Assembly (NCBI RefSeq): GCF_026151205.1
Contig: NC_087079.1
Span: 14,198,445-14,262,444, forward strand
Source of the DNA: Bolinopsis microptera
Lineage: Eukaryota; Ctenophora; Tentaculata; Lobata; Bolinopsidae
Direction of reading: 5' to 3'
DNA: 64,000 bases
In this document: positions 10,690-23,100 of the stretch, one piece after another
Layout: each line of letters begins with the position of its first letter
How positions within the stretch are numbered: the stretch's first letter is position 1
Translations under genes and position numbers: made by a program
Notes under the pieces: generated by a model
The model's input: the letters and a program-made list of their open reading frames with translations, nothing else
Database searches by the model: none
Told to the model about the DNA's origin: nothing

Positions 10690-13600
10690 ACTCAAAACCA
10701 AACTCATACAGCTCAAATTAAACAATCTGAATCAGGACAACATTTCAAACCACCTGCCATTCTAACAGCACATTCCTTATTTCACTGCCACATAGCGCAT
10801 ATCTACACTGATAACACACCTAATTGCGGTGAGGCAGCATCATAAAGTTACCAATATCAAATATGTTTGCAGATCAGGGCCAGTCGACTCGACCAATAAA
10901 ATTTTAATCGAATAGTTTTAATAGATAACGTCACAATTATAATCTGCGTGCCCCTCGGGGATGAATATTTAACTTATTTCAATTATATATTACTTTTGAG
11001 TAAACATTGGCTGGTACTACGGACCAGTCCCCCAACCAACCAACCACTGTATTCAAAGCCGTACAAATGTATATTAATATGTAGGTTCACTACAATTACC
11101 AATCTCACCCCTTGACACGTATACAACAGTGCAGACAGACTGTATGTATCCAGGAAATTACCAGCGCCAAAGTAAGAACAGATCGTGGTCACGTGGTGTA
11201 TTCTGAGGACACGTGACAGCAACACACGTGACCAAACAAACACTTAATACTACCAAAATTGGACATTACTCTACAACTGTCTCAGCCAGGAGTTCTAACT
11301 CCACACAGTTATAACGTCGTAATACCCCTTTGGCTTTATGTTCGAATGTTAGGTCTTTTATGTGTTCGTTCATAATATGACGTACATACCAATTACCAAA
11401 GCTAGTAAATTACCGGATGTTTTATTATAATTTTTGGCATCGTTCAGGTTATTGCTATTGTTTCTCGTTTACTGTAATCAGCTATATCAACGACTCTAAC
11501 AACTTCCAGTGAAGCAGCAAGGACTCCAAAAATTTCGATAAGACATGCCAGGAAATCAGTGTGATCCAGGCTTTGAGAGAAACACTACAAAAAGGTGCTG
11601 ACAGTAAAACATACACATATCGATAAGTCCCTGAACGGAGGAGTTAGGACTAAGAGCCGTGTTTATTGGTTGTTTGGAGGGTCTCCAGTCACCTGATAGG
11701 TCCGTAGCCCTGATAATAGCACCTGATAGGTCTATATATCCCTGATAGAGCCGTCTGTATGGCTGATATCCTGGTTAGACTCGCCTTGTGGGCTAGTGTC
11801 TCGGATACAGGCATCGTTCACGATATCGTCACTTTAATACAGTCGTAATGTATCTATTAGATAGTATCTACTTTGAACTAGCCTAAATTAACAGCAGTTT
11901 TACAGTGCTTCTAGTCCCCGCTACTCGTGGGGAAAGCACACACATTATTTTTTCTAGTCGTATTAGTCCTAAACTCATCTCCTGATCCGGTTATAATACC
12001 TCTAAAAGAGTTAAAGTGTGTCACTGCTGTGTACTACTTATTATTTCAATGTTTTCCTCCCCGGAAGTCGTCATGATATACGACAGTCTGATCTCGTAGA
12101 TGTGCACTGTGTATGGGGTATTCTGGTAATATGTGATATGTGTAGAGGCCAGTGTAGAGATTACAATGCCCATACCAACATGCCAGCTCTACAACTGATC
12201 AATTGGCGCTTGTTTTTATGTCACTTTGTGTAAGTAGGCACTTCAATATGACGTGGTAAACTGGTGTAGTTATTTTGTATTTTTATTAAATTAATACATA
12301 CTTTATTTAAAGCTTGGTGTTTCCATGGTGGTAGTTTTTATTGATGTCTTGATTCTAGATCCCCTAACGTTATCCACTTAACTGTTGATGGACTTAATTA
12401 AGTATTAATTAATTAATTAAGTATTTTAAACCTGTTCTGCCACACTGAATTCGACAAACCCCTGCGTTCATTAAGAAAGCTTATTCGTATAGCTTACTAC
12501 TCTGTTCTCGGCTCTTTTACTACTCTAACTTACTACTATGTTAAAAAAACTTAATAAAGTCTTAAAAATTTCACCTAAAGTCGTACACATTTAAACTTTT
12601 CCCAATATAATAATTGGATCTCTGCCACACTGAACTTGACAAACCGAATCAGCGAATACCAAGCAATAATTATTGTGATCTAATACCCCCGCGTTCTTTA
12701 AGAAAGCTTATTCCTATACAGTCGGGCCCTATACTACAGCTTCCTACCCTGTTCTTGTCTCTTTTACCACTTACCACTAGGTTAAACATTACACCCAATC
12801 ACCTATATTAAAGGCTACTACCTGTAAATTCCTGTATCATCTGTGATGTACCAACTTCCAACAAAGTATTTCGCAAATTAGGTGCAGTCCTTCAGAATAG
12901 GTTCACAGGAAAATTCTCAAGGATTCTCTTTGCTTCGTGCTACGGCCAGGAATACCATTGGAATGTTAGAAATTCGAAATTACAACACCCGAGTTATTGG
13001 ATAACTTAAAGTTTTATCTGGGTGTGCTTAATTTTGTACTATTTTTAGTTAATTTTAGAGCTACACGGTTCATCCGGGGTTTGGTACTATCTTCACCTTA
13101 CTTATATTACTTTGCGTACCCTATATAAATGCAAAATAATTTAATTTAAAATTCCAGATCATCGGGAAGGGTACTAATTGTTATCGCTAATTATGTATGA
13201 ATTCAAATTGACAGTGGACCAACATGCCCACTCGCTGTCAGTTATTCTGGACTCTCACTTTATGACGGACCTTATATGACCGATAGTATGACCGATATTA
13301 CATTTGATGTTCAACTCCATTTGGGAGCATTCAGAAACTTTGCATTTGATATCTGGTATAGTATTGGCTTTTAAGTTTTATTGTCCTGGCAATTTTGCAG
13401 TATTTAGCAATTAGATTTATTCGCTAGCGGCTAGTGGCTCGTTAGGCTCTTGACCATTTTTAACAGGTGGTATGGAACGTGATTTAATAGTTGTACCTTC
13501 CTGTATATATACAGGTCTTTTGGTTGTGTTACTACGTTTTAAACTGAAATTCCAATCAGTCACCAGATGTCAATAACTTAGCGACATTATCAAAGTGGAA

Positions 13601-14270
13601 AATTTTGGCTTCCACACTTTGAACGTAGACATTTTAGAGACACGTTATTTATTTTGATTTCATTGATTTTCAAAAAGCCTTCGATTCTGCCAGGCATTAG
13701 ATTAATATATTATATCTAATTCGCAGTTTTTAAGTTGTTAAAAGCATCCATTTCACATTGTACCAGCTTTTATACATTAACACGTTTAATAAAGTATCGG
13801 TCTGTCGCCCGTCCAGACTCGTGCTGTACAACGTGCCGTACAACGTGCCGTAGAACGTGCTAATTGCTATCAAGGTTCGAACATCAGTTTCCAGGCAACA
13901 ACCATACTCTATCTTTCTCTTAGGGTTTGGGCACCAAAACGGCTTCCTCTCTTTTCTTTTGAGTTCGGTTACCCAACAACAGCGGTACCCTATTTTAACC
14001 TGAGGGTCCGGTTGTTTGGGACTCGGAATGAGCGTAAACTGTGCGGTTCAACATGGCTACAATTCAAGTAAAGGTCATTGCCTGAATTTGTATTATTATC
14101 ATTTATATTTATAACCTTTTAACGTATCAATATTATTGCGAGTAAATGCTAGTCACTATGTTAATACATCTGGCATAGTAACTAGTATTGTGATTTTCAT
14201 TGCCAAGTTTAATATAAAGCTAGAATGTTTAAGGTTATTTTTGGCTTCGTTGGATAACAGTCACAACTTT
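10690..14270. other. No gene supported; AT-rich spacer
   Basis: I see no exon with splice sites and coherent phase here. The segment GACAAACC...CTTTAAGAAAGCTTATTC occurs twice (about 12440-12490 and 12640-12715), marking a local duplication. Near 13825-13860 the motif ACAACGTGCCGT is repeated in tandem. The ORFs at 12018 and 12614 lack domains. Confidence 0.5.
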
Positions 14271-14275
14271 CACAG

Positions 14276-15083
14276 GGTAACAAAAACAGTAATAGAAACG
14301 AGTACAATCAGAAACGTCTGGTAACGCGCCGTAAGAAGAGCTCAAGTCGCCTAATATCCGAGGACACAGCGCTAGGTATGTTGACGGATTACCTTTAAAC
14401 ATTGTGTCTCGTCTTTATTCCATGTTTTGTTTCGGAGCTGAACCAGTAGATCTTGAGAAGCAAACCACATGTCTCATAGTGAATATTTCAACTTTAAACT
14501 TATACCTTAACGGAATGTTAACCCGCCAGGTATAAGATCAGAGAGGAGCAGCAGTTCTTCTTCAGAAGAGGAGGAGCTAATCAAGACCCGTCTTGGTGAC
14601 ACCCTAGAAGACATCAGATCTGATACACCACGCACACAAGGCAAGCATTGGGTCCCTACTCAGTGTTGTTTTGTTCTCGGCTAAAACTTTATGTATTATA
14701 TTATGTATTATATTATTATTAAACTGAGCTGGTATTCTGTTGTCACATTCCAGGAATAACTTCTCCTGAAGATGATGTATTTGTCTGTACTGCCGAATAC
14801 TAAGTTTACCTGTCTGCTTCTACCAACTAGTCATCAAATTAGTTCATAATCAACACTAACACGTACTGCAAATTTTCCTTACAAATTTAACGTTTACCTA
14901 AACGATTACTCTCAACCAGGTGACAAGAACCTAAACAGTAACCTAAACAGACAGCAGTCAGAACGGCGGATATCTCGGCGAGACATAGTCGCACTGCTGG
15001 ACGAACAGAGATCTTTTAGGGAGGAACTTGAGGACATCAACAAAACCAACTTCAACCTAGAACACCTTCTGTCAAATTGGTAG
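14276..15083 (+). CDS. 3' exons of an unrecognised Ser/Glu-rich gene
   Basis: Three exons join in phase: 14276-14375 (acceptor TTTCACAG, donor CTAG/GTATGT), 14530-14640 (acceptor CCGCCAG, donor ACAAG/GCAAGC, a GC-type donor) and 14920-15083 (acceptor CAACCAG, ending in TAG). They encode basic Lys/Arg/Ser-rich sequence, then a run of six Ser and four Glu, then a charged helical tail (RRDIVALLDEQRSFREEL) likely to form a coiled coil, ending LLSNW. A separate exon at 14754-14803, also in the right phase, would end the protein early. The 5' part was not found and the family is not recognised. Confidence 0.55.
14754..14803 (+). CDS. Alternative terminal exon of the 14276-15083 gene
   Basis: The acceptor TCACATTCCAG is followed by 16 in-frame codons ending in TAA, in the same phase as the 14920 exon. 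If spliced to the exon ending at 14640 it would replace the coiled-coil tail with a short acidic end. It fits as an alternative last exon, but nothing in DNA alone shows it is used. Confidence 0.35.
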
Positions 15084-15951
15084 GGGATATACTTTAATCT
15101 GGATGAATTCCAACGTTCAATATTATTATTCCAATATTATGGCTCGTCACATCCCGCATATCAGCAGGACATTCCAGAGAGAATGCTGCTGACGTGCTAA
15201 TTCGTAAAGGAGGATCTACAACTAAGACGCGATATAAATACCTTAATATCCAAATAGTACTACAAATTGTGTGCTCCGAGTAGTGTGAAAACATAAAAAT
15301 TTAAGGAGGGTTGCCCTGATACAAAACTCAAAAGTGCTGGACTTAATTGATAGTGTTTGGAACTCGGCCCGTTTAAGAATTCAAGAGACTTGCCAAAGAA
15401 CTCAAAAGTGCTAGCCGTAATTGACAATTCAGGAACTCAGCACTCCCTCGACACACTAACCCAACCCTGCCTCAGTGCATTGAAGGTAGAAAATCTCAAC
15501 AGAAAACTACTGCTTGTTGAGTACGAACTGTCCGATATCAACGGAGCAGATTTCAGCAACATTAACAGAGCTGACTATAACAATCGTGATCAGCCGGAGA
15601 TGAAGTGGGTAGGTGATATTGGGCTACTAGTTGGTGATGTGCCAAGATTATTGTGCCAAGATTATTGCTCTACTTAAACTTTAGTTTTTGAAAGAAAGGT
15701 TCAATCTGTGGTTGAGTAGCGATATTAAGAACTCAGCTCGATATCTAATTAACTGTTATCAAGTTTAGTGATAACCTGTTAGCACGAATTATTATTTGTA
15801 TCGTATGCACAACAGTTAATGGATCTAATTTAGTATACCCAGACGGTGCCACACCAAACTCGCCTTATTTCTAACGCAACCCAAAACGTGACCTTACATT
15901 CCAACTACTTAAAAAGCGATCAACGCATTTCAAAAGTAAATATGTACTCTG

Positions 15952-16133
15952 CAGAAGGAAAGCAAGGAGAAAAGAGAAGAGAAGGGGAAGGAAGGGTGTG
16001 TGGAAGAGGAGGAGGAACTCCCTAGAAGCGGCCCACTGAGAAGATCGGAGGAGAAATGGGACTTAGCAAGTCCCAGTCCAACTTTCGACCATGGCAGACA
16101 CAAGTTGGAGAAATACGCCAAAATCCACGGTTT
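15952..16133 (+). CDS. Possible exon, Lys/Glu-rich, unrecognised
   Basis: After the acceptor-like TACTCTGCAG an open frame runs to a possible donor CACG/GTTTGT (phase 0 to 1). It encodes a Lys/Glu-rich part followed by SEEKWDLASPSPTFDHG and a basic helical end. The purine-rich sequence could be chance, but the second half looks like ordinary protein. It may belong to the gene upstream (14.3-15.1 kb) or downstream (17.1 kb); phases did not allow a firm link. Confidence 0.3.
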
Positions 16134-16149
16134 GTATATATAACACCCT

Positions 16150-17110
16150 CGAGACTGCTAAAATTAGTGCCGAGCCCATAACATATTGGCCATTAAGTCT
16201 GCATATTACATGGTTGAGGTTACGCTTTACAATTTCCTGAGGTCATAGAAATTGCAAATATATTATATTGCGCAGAGATGAGAAATAGCACGATTGTTGG
16301 TCTATCCTATCTCTAGCATTACTGACAGAGTACACTGCAACATTCCTTTAGGTTCTCCAGTTCTGTAATTGCGGGCATTTGCACATTCTATAGCATTTGC
16401 CTAGGGTATGGGGATGAGGTTTTTTCTCTTACGTTTCTACTGCGCAGTGCTAGAACATGCTTTAAGATGTATAAGTTGATAAGTTTTTTGACGTTTGGTA
16501 GTGTTGTAAACACGCTGTGCTTTCATCGCTAAACTTAAAACATCCCTGATTTAAGAGCATGACGGTTACTACGGGTTTGCGATAATCTTACAACGTGTTT
16601 GTATGACTACGTATCACTACATCCCCATATATACGAATAAGTATTAAGTAACTCCTGGCTCTTACAAAACTTTAACACATTTCATTTACACCTGACTTGT
16701 TTGCTGTGTTATTAAGTTTGTTCTTGCTCCGCATCGTTACACCAAACTGGAGACCCTGCCACTCTAACTAAACGAGCTTTAGATGTGGATACTGGTGGGG
16801 AGGTGAAACCTATTTTCCTGGCAACGTGACAGGGGTTAACCAACCACCTTCCAGCATTGACCAATCAAATACCAGAATCACTGTCACGTGTCAAAACAAA
16901 TATTTTTCACCTCCCTACCAGTATCCAGATGTGTAATTGAACAAGCTCTCCTGCCCTCTGTTTGCCCGGCCGTTTATTCCAAAGAAAGTGCATCTAGTTA
17001 GTAATTATCTGCAGTCTTTAGTTCGATATCTCCACGCGCTTACAGTTATACTTTGTACTGATACTTACGGCCGTCAACAAGGATTCAACCGCCTTAACGG
17101 TCTGAGTATC
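16150..17110. other. Presumed upstream region of the 17121 gene
   Basis: No exon is seen. The near-palindromic pair at 16787-16830 and 16905-16930 (ACTGGTGGGGAGGTGAAA versus TTTCACCTCCCTACCAGT) brackets about 100 bp and looks like a small inverted-repeat insertion. The region contains a CACGTG core at about 16884. Confidence 0.4.
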
Positions 17111-17120
17111 TGACGAAAAC

Positions 17121-19182
17121 ATGCCCGTAGGTATTGTAAAGGTTGAGATCGAGATGTATAGCAGTGCTGACGATTTCGAGACCACCACTGATAACAAGGA
17201 GTCGGAGGAGTTAGAGAATTTTCTTGAAGATTTTAAGACAAACAGCGATTCTGAAAACACCTTTTCTTATGGTGACAAGGACAAAACCAATGAACGTAAT
17301 GGGGGCGTCCTCGAGAAAAAAGCTGAATTGAGGAAAGAAATTCCATCAACCAGCAAACCTTTCCGATTTAGCACTCGAGATGAACTTGATGGACCCAAGG
17401 ACACGTTCAAAATTGATCACAACATTCATCCTAATCCAGTTGATGATTCTTCTGAAAGATCAAAATCCGATTCAGTTCACCATCAGCCCTCATCTGCAGC
17501 TGTCGAGTACAGTCTGGTTGATCCAGACAAAGATATCTTCAGCCAAAGCATTCACAGCAATGACACTTTAGAGCAAATCAATATAGTATTCCCAGCTGAA
17601 GATCCACCTCCCAGTAGTAGAATGGCTAAAACAAGCAGTACTGTTGACATGGCAACAGTTATACCGGACAAAGAGCAAGACTTGTTGGCTGGCTGGATGG
17701 ACGTAGGTACCACGCTGCTGGGGGAGGAGGACGGTTTGGGAGGAAGTTGGGTGGACGATGTGTTGAGACAGTATGACAGGGAGAGCAGTAGAGAAAGAGA
17801 GAGTCTCTCTGAAACTGCGCTCAGTAACGGCTTAGATTTTAGACTGGTGAGTTATTACTTTAACTCACTTGGCGAGTTATTATTTTTTGCCTAGCACAAA
17901 AAACTTTGATGGTTTTCTAAGCACCTCATGTTTCCAGCCTATGGCAATATAGCATGTTGTAAATTATCGCAAGATCAATTATTTCAGGAAACGATGTCAT
18001 CCTCTTCATTTTTCTCGGAAGGTGATGATCGAGTCAGACATGGAGAAGAACCATCCTCGCTAGAGAAACGGATATCGGATAAGAATAATGGTTACTCTGA
18101 GCCAGAGATGTCAAGACATGAATCACCAGATTATGACTCTGTCTTCAGTCCAAATGCAGATAACGATTGGCCAGGTCCTGGAGAATTTGATCTCTCACTG
18201 GAGGCTGGGAAGATTAGTCCCGATAAACCATTTATGACTCCAAACTCAACGAGATCCTCGGTGGGCAAAAAAGATTCGAACTCAAGACGTTCATCAGCTG
18301 ATCATGCGAAGATTCCGGAGTCGAATTCAAGAAGATCTTCCGTCGACAAAAAACTTTCAACTTCAAGCTCCAGACGATCTTCACTTGATAATCGAATTTC
18401 TACTCCTGATTCCTCAAGGTCATCTCCAGGAAGACGAGGATCCTCGCCAGACTCACGAAGACCGACTCCGGATATACGGAGCTTCACTCCGGACGTGATA
18501 CCGGAAGAAACCATTGCGGATCTTCCTGAAGCTGATGACAATCACGAAACTGCTAAAGCGAAATATTCAACCAGTGACGTATTCAACGATCCTTGGCTAA
18601 ACTCTATTTCTAGCATAAACGACCTGAAGAAATACACGGAGAAAGAAGAAGTTGTTGCTGACGAGGCTGAGATAAAACAACAAGAAGATGACGAATTGGA
18701 TGCGTTATTGGCGGATCTTGAAATAACAGTAGAGGACATAAATAAGTCGTACAACACCCCGACTATTAGGATAGAATCTGGTGTTGAGGATGGTGCCAAT
18801 CTTACTCTTAAAAGACACAGGGTAATAAAAAAAATTATATGTTTTAAAAATAGATCCTAAACAGAAGAAATTTCTAAATTTCTATCCAAAATTAAGAAAA
18901 CTTTTAGAATTTGTCGAACCCTTCAACAATCATAACATTACTCTCTAGGACGACGAGATAGAACCGAACTCTCCATCACCCTTCACGTCACCCATGACAG
19001 AAACAGACGGGTCCGAGTCGATGAGTAACTTTGGACTGGACAGACAAAACTCCCGATCTCACAGCATCTTCGACATGGAGGACTCGGACGAGGAACGGCG
19101 CCGCAAGTGGAGGGAACGACCCTTCCCCAAGCGGGCAGCTCGCAGCTTCTTTGCAAGGTTGTGCGCATGTTGGCACCATTGA
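17121..19182 (+). CDS. Ser-rich acidic protein with a paxillin-like LD motif
   Basis: Three exons read through in phase 0: 17121-17846 (donor CTG/GTGAGT), 17988-18821 (acceptor TTATTTCAG) and 18949-19182 (acceptor CTCTCTAG, ending in TGA), giving about 597 residues. The protein is mostly disordered. An Asp/Glu/Ser-rich N-terminal third is followed by a region of repeated SRRSS and SSRRSS boxes, which look like basophilic kinase sites. Near residue ~495 it carries DELDALLADLE, an exact fit to the LD-motif consensus LDxLLxxL used by paxillin to bind FAK, vinculin or GIT. No LIM domain is present. An ATTAAA polyadenylation signal lies at about 19325. The family is not recognised. Confidence 0.7.
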
Positions 19183-19475
19183 AGCAAGGTCTGTGCATCT
19201 TTTGGGAACGAAGCTGTGTTGAATGTTGGAAGAAGTATTTTCATGAATGTTATTTGTGTTTTTGTTGCCCATGCCCTGCATAACTGCATAGTACTGTAGT
19301 AGTATGTAGTGCACACTGCATAGCATTAAAGCATCCGAGCATTATGTTGGATTATGTTGCATCGCAGTGTATATCTAGGTTTAGTGTTACTGTTTAAACA
19401 AGCAATTTTATTCTGTAAATGACATTTTTAGTACAATTATTGTAAAACGCAAATCTGTAATTCTCCAACAACCTG

Positions 19476-19587
19476 CAGGATTGGTAGAGACTGACATTAT
19501 GAAGCTAGCGAAGCCATCTGCCTATCACTGGCGTCAACAAATTCAGCTCAAGATAATCCAACAGATATACGACATGCTCAAAATGTA
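19476..19587 (+). CDS. Possible alternative last exon of the Ser-rich gene
   Basis: After the acceptor ACAACCTGCAG at 19475, the frame GGA TTG GTA is open for 36 codons to TAG. It encodes a basic helical segment (KPSAYHWRQQIQLKIIQQ). It would extend the Ser-rich protein if exon 3 ended at a donor before its own stop, for example GCAAG/GTTGTG at about 19156. With that donor, however, the phase is wrong for this frame. Either another donor is used, an indel separates them, or the exon belongs elsewhere. Confidence 0.3.
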
Positions 19588-20011
19588 GCAAACTTCATTT
19601 CGTCCTCTTTCCGAGACCTAACTAGGTGGAATCTTGCATGTCATAGCCATGATGTATTTCTGACTTCTAATTAATGTACAAAGATAACAAAGAAAAGATC
19701 AGGATCGAGTAAAGAATGTGTGTTATTAACGCTGCTCAAATAATATCACTCATTTCGAGATTTGGTATAAATATAAAGATATTTTAACAATTTGGTGAAA
19801 TGAGTATCATCATCATATGCCTTGCCTTTCACTCTGGATAGAGAACCTTTTTTTCCATAAAAAGGATTATCTATAATTCGTCTGCACACCTGCACTCAAC
19901 TGATGAGCAGTGCCTACCAGCACTGTGATGATATAAACAATGGTATTTTACGGAAATTCTTCAACGACAGAACACGCAACTATTCCAAAAATTCAATTCA
20001 GAATTGACTCA

Positions 20012-20130
20012 TTAGATGACGTAATGGTTAGGAATGTCGAATGTGCTCACTGTCGTTTTCTGTCGTTCATCACGAATGATTTTCAAGTTTCTTGAGTATT
20101 CTTGGAGCTCATAAAATGGTGACAGACTTC
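20012..20130 (-). CDS. Probable last SPIN90 exon
   Basis: After the acceptor-like ATATTGAAG the minus strand encodes SLSPFYELQEYSRNLK and continues to a stop at 20012-20014. This aligns in order and spacing with the vertebrate SPIN90 segment around PYLQHRHRLPDLQ near the C-terminus. The acceptor has a poor pyrimidine tract. The protein ends about 25 residues earlier than the vertebrate one. Confidence 0.5.
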
Positions 20131-23100
20131 AATATTGATTGGTAAAGAAAAATTTGTTTTTTGTGCAATTTTAGCTTTCAATTTTGATTCGAAGACTTGA
20201 TTTTTGTGATGATAATTTATTATTTTCTAGAATTTATTTATTTGTTATGTTAATTAACCGTTAATTAAGTACAAAAATTTCGATATTTTATATATAAAAC
20301 TGGTATTTTCGATTGTTAAACGTTTTTCAAGGTGGTACGGACTAACGGGTTGTCAATGGAATTTATTAACAGTTGATTAAATGTGACAGATTAAAAGTTA
20401 AAGGTTGACTAAAAGTTACAAAACTTGTGGAATTGATTCTGAGATCAACACATACCTCTGTTAAGACTGTTATACATGGCAGCCTTTAACGTGGTGTGAT
20501 TGCTGGCTTTTAAAGCCTAATAGTACGAAACCGTTGCCAATAGTTAAATCCAGCAAGACGACTAGACTATTGCTTCATATACTCAGTATATGAAGCAATA
20601 GTCTAGTCGTCTTGCTGGATTTAACTATATGATATACTGTTATATATGATATACTGTTAATCGTCATCATCAGTCATAATTTAACATGTAAACACTAAAC
20701 ATCCCCAGCTTCCCTTAAATTTTCCAACAGTTTTTAAATTTTTTTATACGAGTGCTGTCTTTTCGAATAAAATAAGTTAAACTCACAGGATCGCCCTCTC
20801 CTCTGTCAATAACATTCCGATGAAGGACCTCTATGAGCACTTTGACATCGTTCGTAAAGAACAGCTCTCCTGTATCAGGACTACTGAACAAGTCTAACAT
20901 TATCTTCCTGACTCCGTCCTTTGATTCGGGGAAGTATCCCGTCAGGTTTTCTGAAGGGCATGGATTATTACAACTTGAGCACGTGACTTTTCATCGATTT
21001 GTCCGAGGTTTTCAAATGTTTTTCAAGGTAAACTAAGCATCTTAGTTTTGTGCTCGAACATTCCAGGATTTAATTCTCCAATAGAAGGGCTAAGAAATTT
21101 AATCATGAAAGTATTACTTAAATCAAATAACATTTTGCTAACCTGCCCTGTTGAAAGAAACTAGTAAAGTCTCTGAAAGTACAGTCGCGTGAGCTCGGCT
21201 CTTCAAAACGTTACAAACTTTGTTATTGCGTAAATCTGAGAAAATCGATTAAGCCTTTTAGATTATTACACTTGTACTTTGCAGTCAGATAAGTAAAATA
21301 AAGCACTTACAATAATTCGTCGAATTAAAAATAAGAAAAAAGGATCGAATAAGAATTTGTGCCGCAAGCTGTATCTAACAAAAGAAGCGCTCATGACAAA
21401 ACGTGTTGCCCTACCAGCCGCAGCAATCCAAAAATAAGTGTATCGTAATAGCTTAATATTTGAGCGAACGAATCATTTCGTATCTCTCGCTCTTGCAATC
21501 GGTCCAATACAAACCGTACAATCGCTCATACCAAAAACTTAGATATATCTTTGCCATTGTACAAGGCAGAATCAATTCCATGCGCTTATAGAGACAACAC
21601 CCAACCCGAGGAGAAGGCAAGCAGTATAAAAGTAGCCCTATCACTAGAACATCCTCACAAACAGTTTGATCTACTTGGATTAGCTAGTTCCTGCCACCGA
21701 AATCATGACTTTGCTTATCAAGATTCTACCTCTGCTTTTAGTAGGAGCTCTGGTGACCTTGATGCCCAGCAAGGTGGAAACTGCATTTCCTGTCCGGTGG
21801 GATGCACAGCTTGAGACTGCCGAGGTTGAGGCTGCCGTGGCTGCCGAAAGTGAAGAGGATCAGTTTCCAGATTACATGTTCGGTGATTGGGGCAAATCTG
21901 TGGAGTCACATGCAAAGTAACCCTGGTCTGTAGAGAGACCTTGGCACTGGCTGGATTTAGAGTGGGACGAAGACGATCTTGAAGCTTCCAGCATGAATGC
22001 AGCGATCACAAATTCGGTCGAATGATGGCCGATGGAACTACTTGGGGGAGAAAGGACTCAGACTGAATATTTTCGATATTTTTGTTGTTCTTTAAATTGA
22101 TTTCCTCTTTGTTTAGATTCCTTTCACTTTATAGATTATTGTATTATTTGTGATACGAACCATGTGTGCAAAAAATGAAGTTACTGTACAAAAATCATAC
22201 AAAAAAATACGATCGTCAATTCATGTTGACAAAATTAGTGTCTAAAATTCTAATTTCAAGCCTCAACAGCTTCATCGAAATTAAATCCATTAAATCTCAT
22301 TTCATAAACCAGAATGGGAGCCAGCATCTTCATAACCGTATATAAGCTGATAAATCACAAGTATTGTATTGTATCAGATGCCATCGTGGAGTAGGTGGTC
22401 TCCTGCACCTTTTCCGCCTCGATATAAAAGAAAAAACATAGACATACAACCTGCAATCCGAAGGTGATTGCAGCCCTTACGGAAGACTATCAGGTCTTCA
22501 TGCTTATATGTTACATAACGATAACTTGTAAACCCCAGAAGTTTCCAGTATCGTCATGAATCGATATACTTACTGAGCTTAGTGTCACTTGGCCATGAGA
22601 AAAGCTGGGATTGACCGTAAAATTGTATAGAGATAAATGCCCTTCGTAACATTTATTCCTCTGAATTAAAAACAACGTAGGTGTAAAGTATGAATCAGTA
22701 TGAATCGTGGTGTGAAGTAAAATTACAAGCAGCTGGCCTTTAGTTCCTAACCACATGAATGTGTCAGTTTACTTCAATCACTCATGATCACATATTGATG
22801 CACTACACAATTCAGGTAACTATGAAGTTAACATTCCACAATCGGGGCAAACAGATAATCCACATTCCATATCACCTGTGTAGTGGAGATTGAGAGACAG
22901 AACGCACTTCAGGAACATGACCGGTATCAGGTTCTCTGGATCGTAGGGACTCTCTTCAGCTTCAATAGCAGTCATCAGATACGATATAAACACTTCGTCT
23001 AGTTGATCTGTGACGGTAAAATTTAGTTAATTAATTAATACAATCCCTTTTTTATTCTTAGAGACAGTTTTTATCGCTTACAGAGTGCAGAGGAAGAACT

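Noticed and set aside
22511-22756. 81-codon minus-strand ORF as the missing SPIN90 exon
   Set aside because: The position is right, but no acceptor/donor pair gives the required phase 1 to phase 1 and the sequence does not resemble the expected segment.
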